From NCBI GenBank assembly GCA_013368315.1, contig JAACJM010000100.1, forward strand, positions 186,001-250,000: a stretch of DNA of 64,000 bases, given 5' to 3'. Made by a program: the position numbers and the translations under genes. Under the pieces are notes generated by a model, which was not told the origin of the DNA, made no database searches, and worked only from the letters and a program-made list of their open reading frames with translations. Of the stretch, positions 45,340 to 57,877 are shown piece after piece (the stretch's first letter is position 1; each line of letters starts with the position of its first letter). The DNA is from Tetrapyrgos nigripes. Lineage: Eukaryota > Basidiomycota > Agaricomycetes > Agaricales > Campanellaceae.

Positions 45340-48300
45340 ATGAGCGACCTCGAAAGCCCCAAGAAAGATCAAGTAATCACTGGCGCTGCTAGAATCCACG
45401 ACGATGACAGCAGCGGAGTCTTCAACCCTCAGGCTCCAGAAGAAGTCACTGCTCTGGCTAGGCGAATGACCAGCTCCTCAATGCGCGATCGGAATCCCTT
45501 CAACGACCACGATGACCCAACTATGGACCCCCGCTCTGGCAAATTTGACTATCAGAAATGGATACGCTCCGTTTTACAAATCACCTCCAGGGATCCTGAG
45601 AGATATCCGCAACGTACCGCCGGCATCAGCTTTACGAACCTCAATGTCCATGGCTTCGGTCAGTCGACGGATTATCAGAAGACGGTTGGAGGTGTTTTGT
45701 TAGATATTCCGAGGGCTATTATCGATTTTCTGGGAAGGAGACGACAGAGGATCGACATTCTGAGGAACTTTGAGGGATTAGTGAAGGATGGAGAGATGCT
45801 GGTTGTACTTGGTCCTCCCGGAAGGTTCGTAGCTGATCATTGTGCTAGAAAGCATACTTTCACTGACAAGTTTCTCCCTACAGCGGTTGCACAACTCTTC
45901 TCAAGACCATTGCCGGTGAAACACACGGATTCCATGTGGACGAGTCGGCCAAAATCAATTACCAAGGTACGGCGTCACGGTCATTTTCGCCTATTTTATT
46001 GCTATCATGTCAATCACTTCTCCCGCCGCAGGTGTACCATGGAAAGTCATGCACAAAGACTTCCGTGGCGAAGTTGTCTACAACGCCGAAACTGATGTCC
46101 ACTTCCCCAATCTTACTGTCGGTCAAACACTTTCATTCGTCGCCAAAGCTCGTACACCTCGTACTCGTCTTCCAGGTGTCACTCGTGAACAATATGCAGA
46201 ACACATGAAATCTGTAGTGATGGCTGTGTTCGGTCTCTCTCATACGGAAAACACAAAGGTTGGCAACGACTTTGTGCGTGGTGTTTCGGGAGGAGAGAGG
46301 AAACGTGTTTCTATCGCCGAGGTCGCTCTCAGTGGGAGCCCTTTGCAGTGCTGGGATAACTCAACGAGGGGTCTGGATTCTGCTACGGCTTTGGAGTTTG
46401 TGAAGACTGTGGGTCTGAGTACTAAATATACGGGAACAACGGCCGTAGTAGCTATCTACCAGGCTAGTCAGAGCATCTATGATGTGCGTGTTCTTTCGTT
46501 TCCGTCTCATGGCAGCTGGCTGATCTCGCCTTCGACCGCAGTTGTTTGACAAAGTCACCGTGTTATATGAAGGCCGTCAAATCTATTTTGGACGTACCGA
46601 GGACGCAAAGGAGTTCTTTGTTGAGATGGGCTTCCAGTGTCCTGAGAGGCAGACGACAGCGGACTTCCTTACCGTAAGTTATCTTTTGTTCGCGTTGTGC
46701 CAGTCAAATTGAACAGCTCCTCCCAGTCTCTTACGAACCCTTATGAACGCCAAGCAAGGCCAGGCTTCGAAAATCTCGTTCCTAGAACGCCAGATGAATT
46801 CGCTAGACGTTGGCAAGAATCCCAAGAGCGTCAATGCCTGCTCAAAGAAATTGACGAATGGAACGCCCAGTACCCTATCGGAGGAGAGCAGTTGGACAAG
46901 TTTAGGCTAAGCAGGAAGAGTACTCAGACGAAAGGGATGTGAGTGAAACACCTTACTTCTTCGTTGTTTGCATTTCCGCTGAGCTAAACCATCAATGACA
47001 GGCGCACCAAATCCCCCTACACCATTTCTCTTCCAATGCAAGTTCGAATGTGTTTAGAACGAGGTTTCCAACGTCTTCGTGGCGACTCGTCTATCTTCCT
47101 AACTACGGTTTTCGGCAACGCAGTTTTGGGTCTCATCATTTCGAGTATCTTCTTCAACTTGCATTTCAACACCGACAGTTTCTTCTCGAGAGGAGCTTTG
47201 CTGTTCTTTGCGATTCTGATGAATGCGTTTAGTAGTGCCCTGGAGGTGAGTGTGTTGAATGTTCCTTGAAGGTTGAATTTGGTGTAACAGACCATCTGTA
47301 GATTCTCACTCTGTATGAGCAACGTCCGATTGTGGAGAAACACACGCGTATGGCTTTATATCACCCAATAGCTGAAGGTGAGTTTGGCAGTTTGAATAAT
47401 GATTTCTGTATACATTGACACGTCTTTGACCCAGCTATCTCATCGATGATATGTGATCTCCCAGCCAAGACCATCACTGCAGTCGTCTTCAACCTCGTCC
47501 TCTACTTCATGACAAACCTGAACCGTACCCCTGCCGCCTTCTTCACCTTCCTGCTCTTCTCCTTTGCCTGCACTCTCACAATGTCCATGATCTTCCGAAC
47601 AATTGGTGCATCGTCTCGTACTATTCATCAGGCCATGACTCCCGCCGCCATCATCATCCTGGCTCTCATCATCTACACGGGCTTCACTATACCCACAAAG
47701 TACATGAAGCCATGGTTCCGCTGGCTGAACTATATCGACCCTATCGGTTATGCGTTCGAAAGTTTGATGATAAACGAGTTCTATGGAAGGGAGTTCCCGT
47801 GTTCGTTGTTTGTGCCTAATGATTTGGGAGGGTTGTTACCGCAATACTCCAATTTGACGGGTACACAGAGGGTTTGCTCAGTTTCTGGTGCAACACCTGG
47901 TGATATTATTGTCAGTGGGACGGAGTATTTGGGGAAGACGTTTAATTATACAAAGAGTCATGAGTGGAGGTGAGTTTGAGTTTTGCAGATTTTACTTCAT
48001 GTTCCAAAACTGACTGGCATATCTCGACAGGAATCTCGGCTTCCTCTTCGCTTTCATGATCTTCTTCTGCTTCACCTACCTCGGTGCGACCGAATTCATC
48101 TCTGCCGTCAAATCCAAAGGAGAAGTCCTGGTTTTCCGTCGTGGACACGAACCCAAGCAACCTAAACGACGTTCAGATGATGTCGAGATGGCTGCCAAAG
48201 GCGAACGGAATTCTTCGCACTCTCAGGAAACTTTGAGAGGTGGCAAGGATGAAGACGGGGTTGATCAGAGGGCTGTGGTTAATATGCAGAAACAGACGAG

Positions 48301-50488
48301 TATTTTCCACTGGGAGGATCTTTGCTATGATATCAAGATCAAAGGCGAACCCAGGAGATTATTGGATCATGTTGATGGCTGGGTTGAGCCGGGGAAGTTG
48401 ACTGCGCTCATGGTAAGTGATGCTTTCTTCGAGTTACTTTCGGGTTGTTGATGCGTCTTTTCGGCTTTTCTTCATTCTAGGGTGCATCTGGTGCTGGCAA
48501 AACCACACTTCTTGACACTCTTGCTTCTCGCCTTACTATGGGTGTTGTCACCGGTAGTATGTTCGTCGATGGTCATCCGCGAGACAGTTCATTCCAACGC
48601 AAGACCGGTTATGTCCAGCAACAGGATCTTCATTTGCAGACTTCTACAGTTCGGGAAGCATTAGTCTTCAGTGCGAGGTTGAGGCAGCCTAGAGATACGC
48701 CCGATGCTGAAAAGGTTGCATATGTGGACGAAGTCATCAGACTACTGGGAATGGAGAAGTATGCAGATGCTGTCGTTGGTATTCCCGGCGAAGGTTCGCC
48801 ATTTGATTCTTTCAAGCCGGTTATGCTCAATTGAATCTGACTGACGATTTCTGACCAGGTCTCAACGTTGAACAACGTAAACGTCTGACTATTGGTGTCG
48901 AGCTCGTTGCCAAGCCTCAGCTCCTTCTCTTCCTCGACGAGCCAACTTCTGGGCTCGACAGTCAGACAGCTTGGTCTATATGCACACTCCTACGCAAACT
49001 CGCCAACAATGGTCAAGCCATCTTGTGTACCATCCATCAACCCTCTGCGCTTCTTTTCCAGGAATTCGACCGACTGCTATTCCTTGCTCGTGGAGGACGC
49101 CCAGTCTACTTTGGCGACATTGGCGAAAATTCTCAAACCTTAATCTCATACTTTGAGAGAAAAGGCGCTCACCCCTGTCTTCCAGACGCCAATCCTGCCG
49201 AATGGATGCTTGAAGTCATCGGTGCTGCTCCTGGTGCCGTCGCTGCGAGAGATTATGCGGATGCTTGGAGAGAAAGTGACGAGTATGTAAAAATCAAGAA
49301 GGAGCTCGCCAGGAAGAGGGAATTGGCCAAGGTCAGACCGGCTGTGGACTCTGAGACTAAGAGAAAGAGCCCAGAATATGCAGAGTTTGCTGCACCGTTT
49401 ATGACGCAGTTTTGGCGTTGCTTGGGTCGGGTTTACCAACAATACTGGAGGACGCCGAGTTACATCTATGCCAAGACCACTCTATCGAGTTTGACGGTAC
49501 GTTGGTTTCGTTCTTTCACTAGGTTGCAAATTGACTGACTTTGATTAATAGGCTCTTTTCATTGGATTCTCGTTCTGGAAAGCCGATAACACCTCCCAGG
49601 GTCTTCAAAACCAAATGTTCGCCATCTTCATGCTGCTCACCATCTTCGGTAACCTTGTCAGTCAGATCATGCCCCATTTCGTTGTTCAGAGATCGTTATA
49701 CGAGGTCCGGGAACGGCCGTCCAAGGCTTACTCCTGGAAGGCATTCATGCTTGCCAACATCTGCACGGAACTTCCCTGGAATGCAGCGATGGGCGTTATC
49801 ATCTTTTTCTGTTTCTACTACCCTATTGGGCTATACAGAAACACCTTCGACGATGGTGCTACAACGGAACGAGGAGCGTTGATGTTCCTCTATTTGCTCT
49901 GGTTCCTGGTCTTCACATCAACGTTTACCAACATGATCATTGCTGCTATCAATAGTCCCGATGAAGGTGGTACACTGGCGAATCTGTTGTTCTCGCTATG
50001 CTTGGTTTTCAACGGGTGGGTTTATCTGGACCATTTTCCACGTTCTTGGTCTGACTATTTTGTGTGACAGTGTCCTTGTAGGCCCTGATCGTCTGCCTAG
50101 GTTCTGGATCTTCATGTACCGTGTCTCACCATTCACGTACATGGTTGATGGCATGCTTTCTATCGGGGTTGCCAACACCAGAGCTACCTGCTCCGATGTC
50201 GAGCTTTCCATCCTCGATCCGCCTAGCGGCCAGACTTGCTGGGAATTTCTCCAACCTTACATCGACGCCGTCGGGACAGGGGGCGTACTAAACCGGGATG
50301 CTACATCATCATGTCAGTATTGCTCCTTGACAGATACCAATTCCTTCCTGTCTGCAGTGAGCGCATCGTATGAACACAGGTGGAGGAACTTTGGAATCCT
50401 GTGGGTGTATGTGATTTTCAATATTGCTGCTTCCTTGTTCCTTTATTGGTTGGCTAGAGTGCCCAAGGGCGGAAAGAGAAATATTTAA
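45340..50488 (+). CDS. PDR-type (ABCG) full-size ABC transporter
   Basis: This is a plasma-membrane ATP-driven efflux pump of the fungal pleiotropic drug resistance class, expected to export lipophilic toxins or azole-like drugs. About twelve introns of 50-70 bp split the gene; the joined product is roughly 1,450-1,500 residues, the family norm, in the reverse (NBD-TMD)x2 order. NBD1 has the atypical Walker [13 protein letters not shown] (Cys in place of Lys, usual for PDR NBD1), formed across the first intron (45825-45883), and signature [13 protein letters not shown] near 46285-46320. TMD1 is at about 47000-48100. NBD2 has a canonical Walker [15 protein letters not shown] (48481 onward), the degenerate signature [15 protein letters not shown] and Walker [18 protein letters not shown]2 is at 49552-50460. 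The stop is at 50486-50488. No disruption was found, so the gene looks functional. Confidence 0.93.
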
Positions 50489-50747
50489 GGATTTATTTAG
50501 TCATTCGTACCTGACTTACTCTACGACGTTTGTTAATTATACCTATAATATCGCTGAATTCCTTACGACGTTTTGACGACGTTCGCTCACTGCATGTCTC
50601 TATGTTATCATTAGCTTATATTCTACCAAGCATGACATAGAGACTTAGATACATACTACGATCTTCAACAAAAGGTTTTAGTTCAAACAGCTTATCTGCA
50701 AATGCATCGCCTGCTCATATCATTCAATTTCGCGTGTCACCATCTCA
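50489..50747. other. 3' flank of the ABC transporter gene
   Basis: AT-rich downstream region with no gene; it ends at the 8-bp target duplication of the neighbouring MITE. Confidence 0.5.
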
Positions 50748-51185
50748 CAGTGTTCGCCCTAAGGCCTGATTTAAGGGCTTATAAGACCTTACTACAAAAT
50801 TTTTTCTGGGCCCTTGCCCTCGAGGTCAATTCAAGATACTATTTTTCAATAGTTTTCTGCAAGTTTTCGACTGCTTTTGTCAGTAGTCATCATTTGTGCC
50901 AGTTCCCAGTCAACCATTGTCCTCCAAGCATCAGTACCTGCAATCACTTATAGTATTAGTGCGGCCCAAAGTAAACTGTACAGATCTATGAAATTTTTTG
51001 AAAAGGTACAATTTTTTGCCTGTAAGAAACTGCCGAAAAGGAAATTTTTGCCTAAAAATCATGTGACAAGCAAACTTTAAGCCCTAATTAAGGCCTTTTA
51101 AGGGTGCCCAAGGTCGTTAGGCCTTAATTACTTAACAGATTAAGCCCTTAACTTAATTAAGGCTTAAGCCTTAGGGCGAACACTG
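50748..51185. mobile_element. hAT-type MITE, 438 bp, with 8-bp target duplication
   Basis: Terminal inverted repeats CAGTGTTCGCCCTAAGGC start at 50748 and are mirrored at 51185. The direct flanking repeat CCATCTCA (50740-50747 and 51186-51193) is a perfect 8-bp target duplication, the hAT signature. The subterminal regions are rich in TTAAGGCCTTAA-like words. No coding frame is present. The intact target duplication implies a fairly recent insertion in the 3' region of the ABC transporter. Confidence 0.92.
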
Positions 51186-51403
51186 CCATCTCAATCTCCT
51201 CTTCAACCTCTCTTCCTATGAGGCGCCGTTTGGGAAAGTATTCAAATGTCTGAAGTTTCCATAAGATGTCCGAAGTTTGCCACAAGATGTCCGAAGTTTG
51301 ATCTTGAATGTGCGAACTTCATGTCCTGCCAGTCTCAATGTCGGTGTAATGAGCCTTGAATGAGCCAAAGGTGATGAACTATATACAAGCTGAAATAATA
51401 GTA

Positions 51404-53645
51404 TTACATTTCCAGAAGCCTGTCCATCAAGTACAACGCTTGAGCCCAAAGGTCAGCCCGGGGCTGCCATATTACATTTGGTAGCACAATATCAAGTGTT
51501 TTTGACCCACTTCGTCCCATTGAGATCGTCTCAAGTCTGGGATACCCGTCCTCTTCCCATTCATCTTCCAAGAGACCATATCCTGAAGGTATGCAACCCT
51601 CTTCCCTCACCCGGGTCAATGCATCTGTAAAAACCCTCATTTTTTCGCTACCAAAAGGTTTTGAGTGATCAGGAGCGTCAACTGTGCGTCGGAATTGCGT
51701 ACTTTGTAAGATAAGATATATAATAAAATATTGAGACTGACCAGATTCGCACTGTGCTTCTACACCATTCCATACCTCACCATCTGCTTCGCCCTCATTG
51801 CTTTTGATCCCATGCCAGGAATCAGCTAAAATAAATTTTAATGTTGTACAGAAGGACCACATACAAAACTGTCTACTTACCTGAATTTGTTTCACTGGTG
51901 ATTTCAACGTCTATTCCATACCACTCTGGATAGATGCACCTCAAATTAATATCTGTAGGACATAAGGAAGTTTGTGTGAAATATTACCTTCAGGATCACT
52001 CTCTGACTCAGACTCCTCATCCAATGAATGTCTGGCTCCTGTTTGATGTGGACGGCGGTGTATTGGAGTACTGTACATACCATAAGATCTAGCAATCGTT
52101 TCAGGAGAGCAGCCTTCACAATCATCTTTGTAGAGGCTGTGTTTCAACTGGCCAAGAAAGAAGAGATCCTGTCATAGCCAAGTATCCAGAATTTCTCAGA
52201 AATTCATAATGAAATTTGAAGGACAATAATAACATTCACTCACATTAGGGCTTCTACCATGACCAAGACCTGAAATAGGATGTGCCTTTTGGAACTCCCT
52301 GCAGTCATCATTTATAGCATCAAGAAATAAGAACTGTAGAAGCCAAAGATGATGGGGATTCATTCTATCCAGATAATGCCTTCGTTCTAAACGGAAAAAG
52401 AATGCTCTCCACGCCCAAACAAATTGAGTCCCAACTTCAACCCAAAGCCTTTCAATACGAGTGTTATGAGTTGATGACCCCCAGATGAAACTTCCCCTTC
52501 TAAGACCACAATGAAGAATCATCACCACTGATACATCATGATTCTCACCTCGATCCCCCCTCACACGTGATGGCCATCCATACCTTTTGACAGCACGAGA
52601 AAACATACTGAGCACAGTTGACGCTCTATTATCTGTACTTGCTTGAAGCCCAGTGACCTTTAAATTGAAAACGCAGCATCAAATCCAAGCCACCTGAAAA
52701 TCACATCACTCCAGGCTCACCTTTTGGGAGAATTCATCAACACAGCCATGAATCACAGTGCCCCAGAGAATCAGTTTGTGATGACCATCAACATGCCAAA
52801 GAGCATTTGGCCTAGAAACCATGTACAGAACATGTTCAATCTTCTGCTTTTGCTGTAAGCGAAGTGCATGGCCCAATTGATCAACACGCCACAAGGACTT
52901 GCGTACCCTTCGCCTCTGAACCTTTAGACCACTTCACCTCAAGTATCCAGTGAGATATTGCTCTCCTGAATGTGGCTTTTTCTGTTGGAAGGTTTTGACA
53001 ACATCCTCCAGTTGCTGATTAGAGATTTCAGAGGACTTGTAGTCAATGTTATGTTGTTTGAGACATGAGGTAAGTGTTTTTTGAGAGACACCCAAGGCCT
53101 TTGCAAGCTCCGTGATCCACATATGATGTTTGGGGTTCATGGCTTTACGCAGATAGGATGGATCAATGACCTTGCGAGGCTGACCTCATTCTCCAGTATG
53201 AACAATTGTGACAGGGTTGATAAAATGTATGTTTGGATTTTCTTCATCCCTGACAGTAAACAAAAAAACATGTAATTTACCATACTCTACTACTTTGTAA
53301 TAGCAAGAAAACACACTCTCGAGTGCCAGCCTCTGCCAGCCTGATACATGCTGCTCCAAATTCCTTTGCACAGTCATATACCCACTTCTGCAGCTGTACA
53401 TCTTCAGAAGAATCCTCAAGTGCAACGAGTAAAGGTACAGCATCATGGGAAATGGTCCACAGATGATACTCGGTACACCGTGGATTGATGCTTGGAAGTG
53501 AAAGCACACTAATTGCTGATTGGTATATATCACGTAGAGTCTGGTCAGCCTGGGCAACGTTTGCAGGTTGACTTGAGTGTATTGGTAGTGGTGGTAGTGG
53601 CATGAGAAGAACATGTGTTAGCCATGAGCTTTGCCATGAGTGCAA
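51404..53645 (-). CDS. Fungal integrase-core (DDE) protein, multi-exon
   Basis: The coding order on the minus strand is an N-terminal segment (53645-53280), a helix-turn-helix-like region (WITELAKALGVSQKTL, 53140-52935), and an integrase-like core. The core shows LWHVDGHHKL (first Asp), RVRGDRGENHD (second Asp) and SSTHNTRIERLWVEVG (catalytic Glu) between 52894 and 52430. An acidic and variable C-terminus runs to 51404, ending ALYLMDRLLEM. This pattern belongs to integrase-core proteins common in agaricomycete genomes and related to retroviral-type DDE recombinases. Introns are short with usual GT/AG signals. I see no certain inactivating change, but exon joins were not all verified and part of the N-terminus reads through frame changes. 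It could be a transposase or a domesticated copy. Confidence 0.7.
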
Positions 53646-53722
53646 ATCATGTGTTGGGATACATCATAAAAGGCGCCTGTAAATTCTCACCATTGACCGC
53701 CAGTCTCTCTTGTCAAGAAAAC

Positions 53723-55245
53723 ATGGATCAACTCCCTGGTAGTCTACTTTCATCTAACCACACCCCACTTGTAACATCTCAAGGACTCAAAGTTAATCGC
53801 AAATACTGTGACCAGAATTGGAACATATGTATACAGGTAAGCATTCTGTCATGAACCCTTGAGCTGGGCTAACCTCTCAATGCTGAATGGGCTTATTGAT
53901 GAGGAGAGAATGCCCCAGGAGGAGTCTGAAACCTAGGGGTGGCTTCAGCAAGAGGGAGTGACACTACTCACCCACTGACCCTAAGCCTATGAGACCAAAG
54001 ATCTGAGCTGCTGGCAGATCAATCTACATGTCTGTATGGCAACTGAGATGACAGCAAGGAACTAGACCAAGGAGAACAACAATGGATAGTGAATGTAGAA
54101 CGAGAATCCCTATAAAGGATACGAGACAACTGTGACTCCTGAGAGAGTCGTCTGAATAGATCTGCTGCACACAAGTGTAGTGCATGTATCCCTTGATTTG
54201 CAATGTGGAACAAGCAAAGAAGAATGAGAGGAAACAACAACAAGATCAATTCTGAGGCTTGAGTACAGGAGAGTACTACCTATATATGAGTAGTGAAACC
54301 ACCTCCTGTATCAAAACTCTGCAACTAACTATGGTGCTCCTATAACTAATATACTAAATGATCACAAGTCCCAAACAGTGAACAGAATAAATGAATCAAA
54401 TGTTAAACAATGAATATAGATGTGGAGCAATGAACAGAATGAATAATCGACATAATAAATGAAACAGAAATAGAATAGGGTGGGGGTGCACATAGGTATA
54501 ATCAAAAAACCCTCTGAGGGTTTCTGGGCTTAGGCAGTGAATGATGTAAGAGTGATGGATATGGAAATATGAAGGAGTGTATGGGTACAGCATGTGCTGA
54601 AGGTGGCTGAGACAAGGATTTCTGACACATTTTGATCCAATTCAATGAGTCTAACATGAACTGACTGTTTTTTCGACATATATAGGTCAAGGATGAGGTG
54701 GTTAGTCTGAATCTGAGTTGCATCACAGATGTTTCAGAGGGATTTCATGATTTGTTCTTGCTGCCACCAGCTGCTAAAGGCACTTTTGATGATCCTGTTT
54801 ACATGGGGCCAACTGTCACGAAGGAGCAGTTTTATCTATTCTTGGATTACATCAAAAAGATGTCTTGTATTATCATCATTGCTGATCTGTCTCAAGAGGC
54901 TGGAAGAAGCCAGAGTGAATATCAGATGATTATATTTCATACTACATTGGGCTCCTCAGAATTTCAAATCGGTTCACATCATTGGGTGGAATGGAGCATG
55001 CAGTTGAACAGCTTTCTGAATGTAGCCACCTCAACAAATGGGAAAAGGTCCTGCTGGCTTGTCAGGAGGCTGTTCCCTGTTGGATCCAACATTTCATTCC
55101 CCAGCTTATTGCGATCCCAATAAATTTCTACACACAAGAAGAGAAAGAAAGCACATATCAACTTCCAGTCATCTTCTCTATTGTCATTGAAGCTCATCTG
55201 TGCATCACTCAGGAATGTGATGTGATGGCTTCAACACCTCCATAA
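53723..55245 (+). CDS. Unrecognised gene; intron invaded by an LTR-like insertion
   Basis: Two coding-like parts flank a large intron. The 5' exon (from MDQLPGS at 53723) ends NWNICIQ before GTAAGC (53836). The 3' exon begins after ATATAG at about 54687 and reads VSLNLSCITDVSEGFH and DPVYMGPTVTKEQFYLFLDY. A further segment (54995-55245) reads EHAVEQLSECSHLNKWEKV to a stop. I recognise no family. It is divergent to the integrase-core gene (start-to-start about 80 bp), a position that may indicate a shared element or promoter. Confidence 0.4.
53847..54686. mobile_element. LTR-like insertion inside an intron
   Basis: The sequence starting TGTCATGAACCC has the TG start and a CCTATAAAGG TATA box near 54111, as in LTRs. 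One plausible right end is AAGATCA near 54247, where ATTC repeats, but the duplication is imperfect. It is non-coding and expands the intron to about 850 bp, far longer than the other introns in the window. Confidence 0.35.
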
Positions 55246-56469
55246 CTGCTTCATGGTGATGCTAGCTGTCCTTTTTTTTGGCCCCAAACATGTCAATTCT
55301 CCATGTAACAAGGCTTGGCATCAAGGTTGGCTGATAAAGTTTTCACCAGCTTTTCTTCAATCATTCCCCAATGATCCCACTTTGAGAAGGGTCTCCAAAT
55401 GCTCAAGGAAATGACGCTTCTGGGAGTGATGAAAGGGTGCAGGGATGCTGTGATCATATGAATTGTCAACTCCAGAAAGTTTGGTTCAGATATGGAGGTC
55501 AAAGAAGTTGCATCTAATCGAGTTATTTCATTACTTCCTAGGGGCCCAATGACAGTGCCTATCTCTTCTGGGACAGTGTAGGCATCTCTGTTTTTTGTAG
55601 TAGTTGTACTTGCTAGAATATTCTTGACAAGAGCTTGCCATAATTAGAACTTTCTATTGGACAAAGCATACTATCACAAATTCTATGAAAGAAGAATGTG
55701 AAGAGTAACTAATGGATGGAGCTTGATTAACCTGATGTGGTTTGATTCAGTCTCACTTCTTTTCTAAACCACCATCACTCTCCTTCCATGTTCAAACGAA
55801 AAAGAAAACCAGTAAACCTTGGAAAACTGGCTATGGCAAACCACAAACATGATGCTCTACCACCTCAAGCTCTTCACGCCACCAAGCTGCTCATATACCA
55901 GTCAACTCATCTGATGAAGAAGTCCCTTCTCTCCTGCGCATCTGGCAAGATAGCCCACCATCCCAAGCTGTTGCTGATGATGAAGAAACTAGTGATGTAC
56001 CAAGGGCTGGGCCCAGTATGAAGGTTTTTCAACAACTCAATGGCTGCTCCCACCATGACATGGTTGATCTTCTGGTCAGTTTGATACCAGCTGCCTTGAC
56101 AACTGATGGCAGTGATATGATTGGATCTGCTCTTGAGGAGACAAGTAAAGGACTCAAGAGAAAGAGCAGGAGCAAAAGCAAGGTGAGTCTAGTACTGACT
56201 GATCAAAAGAACACATGCCTAACACTTCTCATTATTTTGCAAGGCAAAGGTACCCCAGTACAATCTGTTCAGGGTCAGGTCACTCATGGTTATACCTGTG
56301 GGCCTTGTCAAGGTATCTCTCGCATTTTGGATTTTTTTAGCCTTCTTTTCATTTATATCTCTTTTTCACAGGCCTCAAAGACACATCAAGATTGTCATGA
56401 GCTCATTCAGCCATTACTGATAGTGTCCAATGCTAGTTGGTGCAAGACACCCTCCAAGGCTTCCCTGGC
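55246..56469 (+). pseudogene. Unrecognised coding remnant
   Basis: From about 55905 a frame reads SSDEEVPSLLRIWQDSP, then SMKVFQQLNGCSHHDMVDLL and a Lys/Arg/Ser-rich end (KSRSKSK) before GTGAGT at 56181. Short further exon-like pieces end at 56457. The acidic then basic composition looks like a nuclear or transposon-encoded protein, but no family is recognised. The copia LTR at 56470 cuts off the 3' side. Nothing supportable is seen at 55246-55780. Confidence 0.35.
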
Positions 56470-56804
56470 TGTTGGAATTTTGTATTGACCTATACTTACA
56501 ACAAATGATCTTATCTTTCTCTCCACTTCACTAGTATACATGATCCACTTGTTTCCACATATGCACCACCTACTTTCTGTTTTATTCCATACTTACATTG
56601 TTTCTTACATTGTTGACTCCGAACTGATATCAGACATTACATTGTAGTATCTGCTTTTCTCCACTGTGTTATATTTATGGACTCACGTAACCACAGTAGC
56701 TAACAGTATAAATACTCAGTAGTTTACTGTCTATACCTCTAGAGCCACAATAGTATTCGTCACCTCACTTGTTTAACAAGTGTCCTCATATTCATTTATT
56801 CTCA
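56470..56804 (+). repeat. 5' LTR of the copia element
   Basis: It starts TGTTGGAATTTTG, the usual opening of Ty1/copia LTRs, and ends TTCTCA, giving TG..CA. A TATAAATAC box lies near 56709. It is followed at 56807 by GGTTATGGGC, a candidate primer-binding site. A matching 3' LTR was not found. Confidence 0.65.
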
Positions 56805-57358
56805 TAGGTTATGGGCTAATCATATCTCATTGTCTAGCTTGCAATGCTACAGCTCAAGGCACAGATTGCCAGCACCCAGGGTCGACAACCCTGAACAGAT
56901 AATCAGATCACAGTCAGGATCTAGAACCAGTCTAGGAGGGGCAGTCCCAGACCACAAGAGTACCTCCCACCAGCACCAGATCTCCATTGTGCATATCAGG
57001 CACATGTATACGACTTCGACGACTACATTGATCGTTTTTGGGACATAGAAAGCAAAGAATTTTATCTGTGCAACAAAACAGCTCATCCCTGTCCAAATCA
57101 CTACAACTCCATCCCATTACCACCAAAGGCAAACCCAAATCCTTGGGGATGACACATAAACAGAGGACAAGAACCACTTATCAACAGTCATCGAGAATGC
57201 ACAGCACCACCACCAAGGAATCCACTCCTATTTCCACCTCCAGGACAGCCATGAGAAGCTGCACCACAGCCCTCCACATCATCAGATCCACAGCATTCGT
57301 TATCATCAGCACCAGAAGCTCCAGAACAGCCACCGAAAGGAGATCCAACATCACCTCC

Positions 57359-57877
57359 TGTCATGAATCGCCCTCCGTCTATTCATTTTCCTTTCTATTC
57401 CTTCTCCTTTACTACCCATTTTCCACTCTATTTACTCTTAACCCCATAAACATCAACCATTTCTCATCATCGTCTATAGTTACCATCTCTCTAGATCTAT
57501 GACTCACACACTTATCTCCTCCGCCTTTTATCTCCACGGACATTCTCACTGTCAATCATCCCTTATGATCCAGTACCTTCATCTATCCATATTTAGCCTA
57601 TTACCTTCTCGCCCTTGACGTTTCCACATGATACTGTCTATTATTACTGATTCTTTCCCATCCGTTCATATTTTACTTATATACCTGCGATCCTTGTAAC
57701 CTATTCCTTAGTTCGTTCACTTCGTCTCCGCTCCATACTATTACTACGCAGTGTAGAGCCTAGTCAGTTTACTACTTCTTTCTCTATCTCTTTTTCCCTA
57801 TCAATCTATCTTCTTGTAACTGGCTTCCTCATATTGTGTGACTTGGGTGGTTATTGAGTGTACTGACAACCTTGACA
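57359..57877 (+). mobile_element. Solo LTR, 519 bp, inserted in the copia gag region
   Basis: It starts TGTCATGAATCGCC and ends ACCTTGACA (TG..CA). It is flanked by a perfect 5-bp target duplication CCTCC (57354-57358 and 57878-57882). Reading across with the insert removed continues the same proline-rich gag frame, so the insertion is younger than the copia element. It is a different LTR family from the copia LTR. Confidence 0.85.
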
